This document shows, piece by piece, positions 8,424 to 18,132 of a DNA stretch of 34,138 nucleotides. This DNA is from Elusimicrobiota bacterium (GTDB taxonomy: Bacteria > Elusimicrobiota > Elusimicrobia > UBA1565 > JACRDR01): assembly GCA_016207565.1 (NCBI GenBank), contig JACQPK010000193.1, positions 1 through 34,138 of the forward strand. The letters are read 5' to 3'. The translations under genes and the position numbers were made by a program. How positions within the stretch are numbered: position 1 is the first letter of the stretch; each line of letters opens with the position of its first letter. Below the pieces are notes generated by a model that searched no databases, had not been told where the DNA came from, and worked only from the letters and a program-made list of their open reading frames with translations.

Positions 8424-9938
8424 ATGATCGCTAAAGTGTGGTCCGCGGCGGTGCGTGGGATGGAGGGGTACCCGGTCTCGGTCGAGCTCGAGATCTCGGG
8501 CGGCCTGCCTCGGTACGCGACGGTCGGGCTGCCGGATACGGCCGTCCGCGAGTCGCGCGAGCGGGTCGCGAGCGCCCTGCGGAACTCGGGGTACCAGTTC
8601 CCCGCGCGGAGGATCACGGTCAACCTCGCGCCCGCCGAGCACCGCAAGCGCGGCACGCAGTTCGACCTCCCGGTCGGCTTGGGCATGCTGGCGGCCAGCG
8701 GGCAGCTCCCGGACGGGGACTGGCGGTCGCGCTTCTGGTTCCTCGGCGAGCTGGCGCTGGACGGCCGGGTGAAGCCGGTGTCGGGCGTGCTGCCGATGGC
8801 CGCCGCCGCCCGGGCGCACGGGGCGCAGGGGCTCGTGCTCGCTCCCGAGAACGCCGCGGAAGCGGCCGCCGTGGGCGTCCCGAGCTTCCCCGTCGAGAGC
8901 CTCGAGCACGCGGCGCGGTTCGTCGCCGGGCGGGCGGCGTTGTCGCCGGCCAGGCCCCGGCCCGCCCAAGACGCCGTCCTGGCGCCGGACCTTGCCGAGG
9001 TGAAGGGCCAGGCGCTCGCCAAGCGCGCGCTCGAGATCGCCGCCGCGGGGGGGCATCACCTCCTGCTCTCGGGGCCGCCCGGCTGCGGCAAGTCCATGCT
9101 CGCCCAGCGGCTGCCCGGCATCCTCCCGCCGTTGTCGGAGCCGGAGGCGCTCGAGCTCGCGACGGTGCTCTCGGTCGCGGGAGAGCTGCGCGAGGGCCGG
9201 TGGCCCTCGCAGCGCCCCTTCCGGTCGCCGCACCATAGCGCCTCCCCGGCCTCCTTGATCGGGGGCGGCCAGCCGGCCCGGCCGGGAGAGGTCTCGCTCG
9301 CCCACGCGGGGGTGCTCTTCCTGGACGAGCTCCCGGAGTTCTCGCGGGACGCGCTCGAGGGGCTGCGCGTGCCCTTGGAGTCGGGCCGCGCCGCGGTGGC
9401 CCGCGTCCAGGACCGCGTCGTCTTCCCGGCGCGGCTGCAGCTCGTCGCCGCGCAAAACCCGTGCCCCTGCGGCTACCTCGGACACCCCGGGCGCGAGTGT
9501 GCCTGCGGCCCGGGGCAGATCGCCCGCTACCGGGCCAAGGTCTCGGGGCCTCTCTTGGACCGCATCGACCTGCGCGTCGAGCTCGCGCCCCTGGCGTTCG
9601 AGGAGTGGGCCGACGGGGCCGCGTCGGGGGAGCCGAGCTCGGCCGTCTTGGCCCGCGTGCTCGCCGCCCGCGGGCGCTCCGAGGAGCGGCTGGGCCCCGG
9701 ACGGGCCAACGCCTCCTTGAGGCCGTCCGAGCTCCGGCGGCTCGTCCCGCTGTCTTCGGCCGCGCGCGCGACGCTCGAGAAGGCGGCGGATCGTTTTCAG
9801 CTGTCCGCGCGAGGCCTGGACCGGGCGCTGCGCGTCGCGCGGACGATCGCAGACCTGGCCGGAGAAAGCCGGGTCGCTTCGGCGCACGTGGCCGAGGCGG
9901 CCTTGCTCACGGCGGGCTCAAGGGAGACCGGAAGATGA
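8424..9938 (+). CDS. comM: ComM/YifB-family Mg-chelatase-like AAA+ ATPase
   Basis: 504 residues from ATG 8424, the start expected from family alignment (MIAKVWSAAVRGMEGYPV); a TTG at 8406 is in frame but less likely. The N-terminal ChlI domain shows VGLPDTAVRESRERV and a run ending VNLAPAE. The AAA+ core has Walker A GPPGCGKS (217-224) and the Walker B region VLFLDELPEF. The finger-like Cys cluster NPCPCGYLG...CACG is typical of the family, and the C-terminal helical Mg_chelatase_C region follows. ComM is a hexameric helicase that drives branch migration during natural transformation. dprA lies four genes downstream, which supports a DNA-uptake or recombination role. The stop overlaps the next start by ATGA. 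Confidence 0.95.
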   Translation: MIAKVWSAAVRGMEGYPVSVELEISGGLPRYATVGLPDTAVRESRERVASALRNSGYQFPARRITVNLAPAEHRKRGTQFDLPVGLGMLAASGQLPDGDWRSRFWFLGELALDGRVKPVSGVLPMAAAARAHGAQGLVLAPENAAEAAAVGVPSFPVESLEHAARFVAGRAALSPARPRPAQDAVLAPDLAEVKGQALAKRALEIAAAGGHHLLLSGPPGCGKSMLAQRLPGILPPLSEPEALELATVLSVAGELREGRWPSQRPFRSPHHSASPASLIGGGQPARPGEVSLAHAGVLFLDELPEFSRDALEGLRVPLESGRAAVARVQDRVVFPARLQLVAAQNPCPCGYLGHPGRECACGPGQIARYRAKVSGPLLDRIDLRVELAPLAFEEWADGAASGEPSSAVLARVLAARGRSEERLGPGRANASLRPSELRRLVPLSSAARATLEKAADRFQLSARGLDRALRVARTIADLAGESRVASAHVAEAALLTAGSRETGR

Positions 9939-10645
9939 CGACGGCGATACTGACGGTGCTGCTCGCGGTGTCCGCGGATGCCGCCCGGAAGCATACGGTG
10001 GTGCCCAAGGACTGCATGTGGGACTTGGCGCAGCATTACTACAAGGACCCGTTCCAATGGCGGAAGATCGCGGACGCGAACCCGCCGCCCGACGTGAAGG
10101 ACCCGCACTGGATCTATCCCGACCAGGTCCTCATCATCCCCGACATCGACGAGGATGTGCCCGAGCCCGAGGAGCCGGCGCCCGAGGAGGCGGCGACGAC
10201 GCCCGCCGCGCCGATCCAGCCCGTGACCTTCCAGTCCGACCAGGGGGAGCAGACCGTTACCGTCCCGGAATCGCTCTCGACCAAGTTCCCGGAGGGCCTC
10301 GTCTCGGCGCCGCCGTCGAACTACCGCATGATGGCGCTGCCCGGCTGGACGGCCGACGGCTCGGTCGCCGCGTTCAACGGGACGGAGATCATGGCGGCGG
10401 AGGGCGACCTCATCGATCTCGCGATCGAGCGCGGCAAGCCGTCCTCCGGCGACCGCTACGAGGTCTACCGCAAGGCCGCGCCCACCGAGGCCGACACCAA
10501 CAAGGCGGCGACCTACGTGGTGAAGATCGGCGTCGTGCAGCTCCGCAAGCCCGTGGCCGGGAACCGCTTCCGCGCGGTGATCCTCAAATCGAACGACTCG
10601 GTCCAGATCGGCGACCTGATCGTCAAAGCCGCTAAAGGGGGATAG
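9935..10645 (+). CDS. Exported LysM-domain protein
   Basis: 236 residues, coupled to comM by ATGA. A short hydrophobic stretch (ILTVLLAVSADA) serves as signal peptide or anchor. A LysM domain follows at about residues 19-64: KHTVVPKDCMWDLAQHYY through WIYPDQVLIIPD, with the family's W-x-L-A and I-x-P-x-Q features. A Glu/Pro/Ala-rich linker (about 65-90) leads to a C-terminal domain of ~140 residues with several beta strands (GDLIDLAIERG, VVKIGVVQL, VQIGDLIVKA). LysM domains bind peptidoglycan glycan strands, so the protein is probably periplasmic and wall-associated. The C-terminal domain is seen after LysM in other bacterial proteins but I cannot name it. Confidence 0.88.
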   Translation: MTTAILTVLLAVSADAARKHTVVPKDCMWDLAQHYYKDPFQWRKIADANPPPDVKDPHWIYPDQVLIIPDIDEDVPEPEEPAPEEAATTPAAPIQPVTFQSDQGEQTVTVPESLSTKFPEGLVSAPPSNYRMMALPGWTADGSVAAFNGTEIMAAEGDLIDLAIERGKPSSGDRYEVYRKAAPTEADTNKAATYVVKIGVVQLRKPVAGNRFRAVILKSNDSVQIGDLIVKAAKGG

Positions 10646-10647
10646 GG

Positions 10648-11046
10648 ATGGATTTCGGCTTCGTCAAGAAAGGCATCTACGCGGTCGTCATCTTCTGCGC
10701 CGCGGTGTGGTACGTCAACTCGCACTACACGTTCGAGCAGGTCCTCGAATACCAGAAGAAGCACCCGCACGCGGAATACTCGCCGCCGATCGTCTACTAC
10801 TCCGGCATGGCCTACTACATCCGCGACCAGCACGAGGGGGCGATCAACGCGTTCACGCAGCTCCTGGCCGACTACCCGACGTGCCAGTACGCGCCCCTGG
10901 CGATGGTCCGGCTGGGAAGCTCCTTCATGGAGCGGAACCGCTACGCGGAGGCGCGCGAGGTCTTCGACCGGTACTTCGAGCAGTTCCCGGAGGATCGCAA
11001 TCGCAAGACCGTCGAAGCGAAGTACGAGTACATCAAGTTCAAATAG
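10648..11046 (+). CDS. Membrane-anchored TPR-like protein
   Basis: 132 residues beginning two bases after the LysM gene. An N-terminal transmembrane segment (about residues 9-24, GIYAVVIFCAAVWYV) is followed by TPR-like helical pairs. Examples are YYSGMAYYIRDQHEGAINAF, then LADYPTCQYAPLAMVRLG, then NRYAEAREVFDRYFEQFPED. The pattern resembles the C-terminal TPRs of YbgF/CpoB and BamD-type proteins, but it is much shorter. It probably mediates protein contacts at the inner-membrane or periplasm interface, perhaps with the LysM protein. The exact role is unknown. Confidence 0.8.
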   Translation: MDFGFVKKGIYAVVIFCAAVWYVNSHYTFEQVLEYQKKHPHAEYSPPIVYYSGMAYYIRDQHEGAINAFTQLLADYPTCQYAPLAMVRLGSSFMERNRYAEAREVFDRYFEQFPEDRNRKTVEAKYEYIKFK

Positions 11047-11049
11047 ACG

Positions 11050-11475
11050 ATGGAACGAACGCTCCCCTTCGCCGAGATGGTCCGCCGCCGCATGGAGTCG
11101 CGGGGACTCGGACTGCGCGAATTCTGCCGGGGCGTCGACCTCGATCCGTCCTTCTTCTCGAAGGTGCTCGCCGGCAAGCGGAGCCCGCCTTCGGAGGACG
11201 ACGTGTTGAGGCGGATCGCCCGCTTCCTGGAGCTCGACGCGTGCGAGCTGATCGTCGCGGCGGGCCGCATCCCGAGGGAGTGGGACCGGCTGTGGACCGA
11301 CCGCCCCCTCCTGGAGGCGGTCAGCCGTTTGTGCGCGCCGGGCATCCGGCGGACCGAGAGCGCCGCTCCCGCCGCCGTCAGGCCGCCTCCCCGCGCCCAG
11401 GGTCTGGGCCCCCGCGCCCAGGGTCTGGGCCCCCGCGCCCCGGCCCCTAAGGCCTTCGGCGACGAGCTCCTGTAG
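11050..11475 (+). CDS. XRE-family helix-turn-helix regulator
   Basis: 141 residues starting three bases after the TPR gene. Residues ~7-75 form a Cro/C1-type helix-turn-helix: FAEMVRRRMESRGLGLREFC, then SFFSKVLAGKRSPPSEDDVL, then RIARFLELDACELI. The order of helices and the Ser-x-x-Ser-Lys-Val recognition helix fit the family. The tail (about 95-141) is low complexity, contains a duplicated heptapeptide RAQGLGP, and ends in a lysine-containing segment before the stop. It may regulate its own operon or dprA/comM, but no operator is apparent. Start codon choice rests on spacing only. Confidence 0.85.
   Translation: MERTLPFAEMVRRRMESRGLGLREFCRGVDLDPSFFSKVLAGKRSPPSEDDVLRRIARFLELDACELIVAAGRIPREWDRLWTDRPLLEAVSRLCAPGIRRTESAAPAAVRPPPRAQGLGPRAQGLGPRAPAPKAFGDELL
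11392..11440 (+). repeat. 21-bp tandem repeat in the XRE gene tail
   Basis: Copies start at 11392 and 11413 and are identical; a partial third starts at 11434. The period of seven codons keeps the frame and encodes RAQGLGP. Confidence 0.88.
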
Positions 11476-11482
11476 GCGTGTC

Positions 11483-12373
11483 ATGACCCTGCACCGGCTG
11501 AAACGGGGCGAGCCGTCTTATCCCGAGTTGCTGGCGTCGATCCCCGACGCGCCCGCCTCCCTGTATGTCCGCGGCCGCCTGGACGCCCTCCCCGCGGTGG
11601 CGATCGTCGGCTCCCGCCGGCCCACCGCCTACGGGCGGCGCGCCGCGCGGACGTTGGCGGCCGACGCGGCGCGCGCCGGCCTGGCGGTCGTCAGCGGCCT
11701 GGCCCGCGGGATCGACACGGAGGCGCACGAGGCGGCGCTTGCCGCCGGAGGAGTCACCTGGGCGGTCTTGGGTTCGGGGCTGGACCGCGTGTACCCGCCG
11801 GAAAACCGGGGCCTGGCCGGCCGGATCATTTCCCGCGGCGCGGTCTTGTCGGAGTTCGAGCCGGGCGAAGGGCCCGAGGCCTGGCGGTTTCCCCGGCGCA
11901 ACCGGATCATCAGCGGTCTCGCCTGGGTCACGGTCGTGGTGGAGGGCCTGATCACTTCCGGCTCCCTCATCACGGCCAAGCTCGCGCTGGACCAGGGGCG
12001 GGAGGTGGGCGCCGTTCCGGGTCCGATCGACTCTCCCATGAGCCAGGGACCGCTCTACCTATTGGAAAGCGGGGCCTTCCCGGTGCGGTGCTTCTCCGAC
12101 GTGCTGGCGAGGCTGCCCTCGGGCCTTTCCTTAGAGTGTCACGGGCCCGTCAAGGAAGGGGGACTTGACGCGGCGGGGATTTCCCATTATAAGGAAGACG
12201 TTGGAGGGACGAGGCAAAAAATCCTAGAATTATTGGGCTCCGGCGAAATCGCCTTCGACGAACTCGTCAAACAGGCGGCCTTAGACGGTCCGGCGCTGCT
12301 GCGCCTCCTGGCCGAACTGGAGATCGACGGCCTCGTGGAGTCCCTCCCCGGCCAAAACTATGCCCGAAGATAG
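11483..12373 (+). CDS. dprA: DNA processing protein DprA/Smf
   Basis: 296 residues. The Rossmann-like DprA core shows VAIVGSRRPTAYGRRAA, VVSGLARGIDTEAH, VLGSGLDRVYPPENR, then FPRRNRIISGLA and SGSLITAKLALDQGREV with AVPG. All are diagnostic for the family. A C-terminal winged-helix-like segment (about 245-290, RQKILELLGSGEIAFDELVK) completes the usual layout; an N-terminal SAM domain is absent or very short. DprA protects incoming single-stranded DNA and loads RecA during transformation. The last 14 bases overlap topA. A locally AT-rich patch at about 12175-12240 covers the junction to the winged helix, but the frame is intact. Confidence 0.96.
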   Translation: MTLHRLKRGEPSYPELLASIPDAPASLYVRGRLDALPAVAIVGSRRPTAYGRRAARTLAADAARAGLAVVSGLARGIDTEAHEAALAAGGVTWAVLGSGLDRVYPPENRGLAGRIISRGAVLSEFEPGEGPEAWRFPRRNRIISGLAWVTVVVEGLITSGSLITAKLALDQGREVGAVPGPIDSPMSQGPLYLLESGAFPVRCFSDVLARLPSGLSLECHGPVKEGGLDAAGISHYKEDVGGTRQKILELLGSGEIAFDELVKQAALDGPALLRLLAELEIDGLVESLPGQNYARR

Positions 12374-14792
12374 GAAGAAAACCAAGAAAACGGCGAAGAC
12401 GGACAAAGCCGCGCCGGCCCAGGCCCCGAAAGCGTCGTCCAAACCTGCAAAGGGGGCCGCCGCGTTGGTCATCGTCGAGTCGCCGGCCAAGGAAAGGACG
12501 ATCTCGCGCATTCTGCAGAAGGACTTCGTGGTCCGTTCCTCCTACGGCCACGTCCGCGACCTGCCCGAGAAGAAGATGGGCGTGGACGAGAAGAAGAACT
12601 TCGAGCCGACGTACGTGCTCCTGCCCCGGACCAAGAAGATCCTGCCCGAGCTGGAGACCTTGGCCAAGAAGGCGTCCATGGTCTATCTGGCCACCGACCA
12701 TGACCGCGAGGGCGAATCGATCGCCTGGCATCTCGTGCATCTGTTGGGGCTCGGCGACGACCGCGTCCGCCGGATCACCTTCCATGAGATCACCCCGGCG
12801 GCGATCCAGGAGGCCATCAAGGAGCCGCGGGGCATCGATCTCCACCTCGTCCACGCCCAGCAGGCCCGGCGAGTGATCGACCGCCTGGTCGGCTACAAGC
12901 TCTCGCCGCTGCTCTGGAAGAAGGTCCGGCGGGGCCTCTCCGCGGGCCGCGTCCAGTCGGTCGCCGTCCGCCTCCTGGTCGAGCGCGAGCGGGAGATCAA
13001 GGATTTCGCGTCCAAGCCTTACTACAGCCTGGGCGCCAAGCTCTCCGCCGGCACGCCGCCGCCGTTCGACGCCCGGCTGACCCAGTGGAAGGGCGAGAAG
13101 GTCGAGTCCACGCAGGTTTACGACCTGTTCTCGGAGCAGTACCGCGTCCATTCGACGAGGTTCGGCAGCCGGCCCGAGATCGACGCCGTCGTGGTCGCGC
13201 TCTCGGGGGTGCCCTTCACGGTCGCTTCCGTCGACAAGAAGGAGGTGCGCCGCCGGCCCACGCCGCCGTTTACGACCAGCACGCTCCAGCAGGCGGCCTC
13301 GCAGCGCTACGGGTTCCCCGCCGAGAAGACGATGCGGGTGGCCCAGGGGCTGTACGAAGGCGTGGATCTCGGAGACGCCGAGCCCGTCGGTCTCATCACC
13401 TATATGCGCACGGACTCCGTGTCCGTGGCCAAGCTGGCGCAGGAGGAGGCCCGGCGGGTCATCAAGTCCCAGTACGGCGACCCCTACGCCCCCGCCGAGT
13501 ACCCGATCTACCAGACGACGTCGAAAGGGGCCCAGGAGGCCCACGAGGCGATCCGCCCCACCAGCGTCACCCGCGGGCCCGACCAGGTCCGGAAGTATCT
13601 CGACCCCGACCAGGCCAAGCTCTACGACCTGATCTGGAAGCGCTTCGTGGCCAGCCAGATGACCGAGGCCGTCTACGACACCGTGGCGGCGGACATCTCG
13701 GCGGGCCCCGACGCGATATTTCGCGCCAACGGCCGGACGCTCAAGTTCGACGGCTATCTGCGCGTCTACGTGGAGGCGGAGGAGGCCGACGCTCCGTCCG
13801 ACGAGGAGCAGGAGGGACGGCTGCCGGACCTCAAGGCCGGCGACGTCTTGGCCCTCGAGGGGCTGGACCCCGAGGAGCACAACACCAGCCCGCCCCCGCA
13901 CTACAACGAGGCGAGCCTGATCCGCGCGCTCGAGCGCCACGGCATCGGCCGCCCCTCGACGTACGCGCCGACGATCAAGACGATCATCGAGCGCGGCTAC
14001 GTGAAGCGCGGCATCAAGGACCGCAAGCTCATCCCGAGCGAGCTGGGCGTCCTCGTGACCGGGAAGCTCAAGGAGCATTTCCCCGACGTCGTGAGCCTCA
14101 CGTACACGGCCGAGGTCGAGGAGCGGCTGGACCGGGTCGCCGAGGGCGCCGACCAGTGGCAGAAGGTCGTGGGCGAGTTCTACGACCCCTTCCAGAAGGC
14201 CCTCAAGACCGCCTCCTCCGCGATGGAGGACTACAAGCCGATCGAGACGAAAGAGCCCTGCCCGATCTGCGGCCAGTTCATGCTGATCCGCGAGAGCCGC
14301 TTCGGGAAGTACCTCTCCTGCTCCCAGTTCCCGACCTGCAAAGGGAAGATCCGGCTCACCGAGGACGGCCAGAAGGCCGTCCCCGAGATGACCGAGGAGA
14401 AGTGCGAGAGCTGCGGCAAGTTCCTGGTCATCCGCATGGGCCGGCGCGGCAAATTCCTCGCCTGCTCCGGCTATCCCGCGTGCAAGATCACCTATTCGCT
14501 CGACGCCGAAGGCAAGAAGATCGAAGGCTCGCGGCCCTTGGCGACGTCCCGCGGCTGCGAGAAGTGCGGCAAGTCGATGTGGCTGAGGCTCGGCAAGCGG
14601 GGGCATTTCCTTGCCTGCTCGGGATTTCCGAAGTGCCGGAACCTCAAGCCCGTCGGCAAAGTCGAGGCGGAGACGCTCCGGACCGAGGCCCTCGCCAAGG
14701 AGGCCGAGACCCGCGCCGCCCTTCAGGCTCAGTCTGGCAACGGGAACGCCGCTCCCGCGCCGACCACGCCGGTTTCCAAGTCGCAGCCGTAG
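12360..14792 (+). CDS. topA: DNA topoisomerase I (type IA)
   Basis: 810 residues. After a Lys/Ala-rich N-terminal tail (about 1-33) comes the Toprim domain, ALVIVESPAKERTI, with the acidic triad in ATDHDREGE. The catalytic tyrosine is Y348 in GLITYMRTDS. The RPTSV-type motif (EAIRPTSVT) and the GIGRPSTYAPTI motif are intact. The C-terminus carries three C4 zinc ribbons starting at about 634 (CPIC...CSQFPTC), 682 (CESC...CSGYPAC) and 733 (CEKC...CSGFPKC). The enzyme relaxes negative supercoils. The start overlaps dprA. The dprA-topA-xerC order is a common bacterial arrangement. Confidence 0.98.
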   Translation: MPEDRKKTKKTAKTDKAAPAQAPKASSKPAKGAAALVIVESPAKERTISRILQKDFVVRSSYGHVRDLPEKKMGVDEKKNFEPTYVLLPRTKKILPELETLAKKASMVYLATDHDREGESIAWHLVHLLGLGDDRVRRITFHEITPAAIQEAIKEPRGIDLHLVHAQQARRVIDRLVGYKLSPLLWKKVRRGLSAGRVQSVAVRLLVEREREIKDFASKPYYSLGAKLSAGTPPPFDARLTQWKGEKVESTQVYDLFSEQYRVHSTRFGSRPEIDAVVVALSGVPFTVASVDKKEVRRRPTPPFTTSTLQQAASQRYGFPAEKTMRVAQGLYEGVDLGDAEPVGLITYMRTDSVSVAKLAQEEARRVIKSQYGDPYAPAEYPIYQTTSKGAQEAHEAIRPTSVTRGPDQVRKYLDPDQAKLYDLIWKRFVASQMTEAVYDTVAADISAGPDAIFRANGRTLKFDGYLRVYVEAEEADAPSDEEQEGRLPDLKAGDVLALEGLDPEEHNTSPPPHYNEASLIRALERHGIGRPSTYAPTIKTIIERGYVKRGIKDRKLIPSELGVLVTGKLKEHFPDVVSLTYTAEVEERLDRVAEGADQWQKVVGEFYDPFQKALKTASSAMEDYKPIETKEPCPICGQFMLIRESRFGKYLSCSQFPTCKGKIRLTEDGQKAVPEMTEEKCESCGKFLVIRMGRRGKFLACSGYPACKITYSLDAEGKKIEGSRPLATSRGCEKCGKSMWLRLGKRGHFLACSGFPKCRNLKPVGKVEAETLRTEALAKEAETRAALQAQSGNGNAAPAPTTPVSKSQP

Positions 14793-14822
14793 ACCTCTCC
14801 GCCGAGAGGAGTTCGGTGGCAC

Positions 14823-15779
14823 GTGGCTGACAGTCTCGGACTCTGGGTTCAGCGTTTCCTCGCCCACCTGCGGGGCACCCGCGGCGTTTCCCCGCACACG
14901 CTGCGGGCGTATTCGGGAGACCTGGGCGAGCTCCTGAAATTCGCGGGAGCGGGGCTGCCCGTCGCCTCCCTCGATCGCTCGCGCGTCCGGGCCTGGCTCG
15001 CCGAGCTCCAAGGCCGCGGCCTCGCCCGGGCTTCCGTCCTGCGGAAGGCCTCGAGCCTGAGGTCCCTCACGGCCTACCTGCTCGACCAGGAGGGCCTGGC
15101 GTCCGACCCATTCTTAAACGTCCGCCTGCCCAAGCGGGAGAAGCGCCTGCCGCGGTTTTTGACCGAGTCCGAGATGGAGAGGCTGCTGGCGGCGCGTTCC
15201 CCCGTCGGGGGCGAGCCCCTGCGGCGTCGCGATCGCGCGATGATCGAGCTCTTCTACTCGGCGGGGCTGCGCCGTTCCGAGCTGCGGGGGCTCAACGTCG
15301 GGGACGTCGATTTCCTGGGAGGGGTCGTCCGGGTCATGGGCAAGGGCTCCCGGGAGCGGGTCGTGCCGGTCGGCGACGCCGCGCTCCAGGCCCTGCGGGG
15401 CTATCTGGACTCCCGGGCCGGGCCGGGCGGCGGGCGGGACTCCCGCCTCGGGGGGCAGCAGCCGCTCTTCGCCAACGCCGACGGCGCCAGGCTGTCCGAC
15501 GCGGGCGTCGCCTTCGTGGTCCGGCGCTGGACCCGCGCGGCCGCCGCCCTCAAGTCCGTGTCGCCGCACGTCTTCCGCCACAGCTTCGCCACCCATCTCG
15601 TTTCGCGAGGCTGCGACATCCGCACCGTCCAAGAGATGCTCGGACACCGGAGCCTGGCGAACACCCAGATCTACACGCATTTGTCGCTGGAGCGCCTCCG
15701 CGAGGTCTACGAGAAGTCTCACCCGGGCGCGAAGCGCCCGGAGAGTCCTTTCGGGCACCCCCGGGGAGGCGCCGGGTGA
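14823..15779 (+). CDS. xerC: Tyrosine recombinase XerC/XerD
   Basis: 318 residues from GTG 14823, with GAGAGGAG about eleven bases upstream. The N-terminal SAM-like core-binding domain reads VQRFLAHLRGTRGVSPHTL. The catalytic domain has Arg150 in SAGLRRSEL, the MGKGSRER lysine region, H249-x-x-R252 in HVFRHSFATHL, H275 in LGHRSL and nucleophile Tyr284 in TQIYTHLS. The full set of catalytic residues indicates an active enzyme. Xer proteins resolve chromosome dimers at dif. Position after topA favours XerC, but I cannot separate XerC from XerD with certainty. No dif-like site was identified here. Confidence 0.93.
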   Translation: MADSLGLWVQRFLAHLRGTRGVSPHTLRAYSGDLGELLKFAGAGLPVASLDRSRVRAWLAELQGRGLARASVLRKASSLRSLTAYLLDQEGLASDPFLNVRLPKREKRLPRFLTESEMERLLAARSPVGGEPLRRRDRAMIELFYSAGLRRSELRGLNVGDVDFLGGVVRVMGKGSRERVVPVGDAALQALRGYLDSRAGPGGGRDSRLGGQQPLFANADGARLSDAGVAFVVRRWTRAAAALKSVSPHVFRHSFATHLVSRGCDIRTVQEMLGHRSLANTQIYTHLSLERLREVYEKSHPGAKRPESPFGHPRGGAG

Positions 15780-16702
15780 GGGACAAGATCGACCTCCTCA
15801 TGCAGGAGACCGGCTGCGAGCAGGGCGAGGCCGAGCTCGCCCTCGAGCTCTGCGGCTACGAGGTGGAGAAGGCGGTCGCGGCCATCCCGCGTCTGTTCCA
15901 GAACATCGGGGTGCTGAAGGCCAAGTTCCACGAGCCGGCCGAGTCGCTGTATGGGCTCATGCTCGTGATCCTGAACCTTCGCGACCAGAGCCTCCTGAGA
16001 GCCCGCTTCGTCGTTTCCTATAACCCGGCGGTCTACGCGACCTCCCTCGAGCAGGGCTGGTTCGATTTCGAAAAGTACCTCTACGCCTGCCGGCTGTGGG
16101 ACGGGAGCCTCCAGTCCCTCTCCCAGGAGCTCGAGCAGCTCGCCGGAGCCTTCTTCGCGAGCCCCGAGGCCGCGCCCTTCTACTCGGAGTCCGCCGACGC
16201 CTCGCTGGAGAGCGGCGTCGCAGGGCTCCGCGCCGCCCTCGGACGCCGCTTCAGCCGCGAGGGCCTGCGCCTGGTGGCGCGCCGCGACGTCCTCGACATG
16301 GGCCAATTCCAGCAGCTCGGCACCGCCTCGCGGCCGAGCCGGCCCCGGCCGCGCCGCCACGCCTTGGGCGGCTCGCTGATCCTGCGCATCGCCCTCGAGC
16401 CCCAGGCCGACGGGCTGCCGGCGGGCGAGCTCCGCGCCGGAGACCTCGTCTACGTCACGATCACCGACCACCGCGACATCGCCCAGTACCTCGCCCGGCT
16501 GTTCGGCCCTTCCGACGCGCCCGGCACGTTGCTCGTCCCCGTCGAGGCGGTCGAGACCGGCCCCAAAGGCGAGGTGGGCGTCCGCGTGCGCTTCTCGCTC
16601 GGCGTCTGCGGGGACGTCAACCTCCCGCCCGACATCCGCCTCAAGGTGGTCCGGCGCAACACGCCCCGCCCGTGGTGGAAAAAGCTCTTCCAAGGCGCCT
16701 GA
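15776..16702 (+). CDS. Unrecognised protein with UBA-like N-terminal domain
   Basis: 308 residues starting at GTG 15776, overlapping xerC as GTGA, with GGGGAGG seven bases upstream. The first ~40 residues (LLMQETGCEQGEAELALELC, then GYEVEKAVAAIPRL) resemble the UBA/TS-N fold found in EF-Ts and in NAC-type proteins: helix, Gly, helix of acidic pairs, then a hydrophobic helix. The middle part is helical. The C-terminal part (about 200-300) has strands such as GSLILRIALEP and GEVGVRVRFSLG, and the end carries a Trp-Trp-Lys-Lys patch. No signal peptide or membrane segment is evident. It is not EF-Ts, since the EF-Ts dimerisation domain is missing. No function is assigned. Confidence 0.75.
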   Translation: MRDKIDLLMQETGCEQGEAELALELCGYEVEKAVAAIPRLFQNIGVLKAKFHEPAESLYGLMLVILNLRDQSLLRARFVVSYNPAVYATSLEQGWFDFEKYLYACRLWDGSLQSLSQELEQLAGAFFASPEAAPFYSESADASLESGVAGLRAALGRRFSREGLRLVARRDVLDMGQFQQLGTASRPSRPRPRRHALGGSLILRIALEPQADGLPAGELRAGDLVYVTITDHRDIAQYLARLFGPSDAPGTLLVPVEAVETGPKGEVGVRVRFSLGVCGDVNLPPDIRLKVVRRNTPRPWWKKLFQGA

Positions 16703-18055
<1,353 letters not shown>

Positions 18056-18077
18056 GTCCTCTCGTCGACAAAACGCG

Positions 18078-18101
18078 TTGTCAAGGCATGGGCCTTGACA
18101 A
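18078..18101. promoter_or_regulatory. 10-bp perfect inverted repeat, candidate operator
   Basis: Arms TTGTCAAGGC (18078-18087) and GCCTTGACAA (18092-18101) flank a 4-base spacer. The right arm contains the whole -35 hexamer TTGACA. No T-tract follows, so a terminator for purA is unlikely. A dimeric repressor bound here would block RNA polymerase. Confidence 0.6.
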
Positions 18102-18122
18102 GTCTAGTCCGTCTGCTATACT
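18095..18122 (+). promoter_or_regulatory. Sigma70-type promoter of the riboswitch operon
   Basis: TTGACA (18095-18100), a 16-base spacer and TATACT (18117-18122). The -35 is a consensus match and the -10 matches five of six positions. Transcription would start near 18129, a few bases before the aptamer's P1 stem, as expected for a riboswitch leader. Confidence 0.82.
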
Positions 18123-18132
18123 AGCCCCAGCA

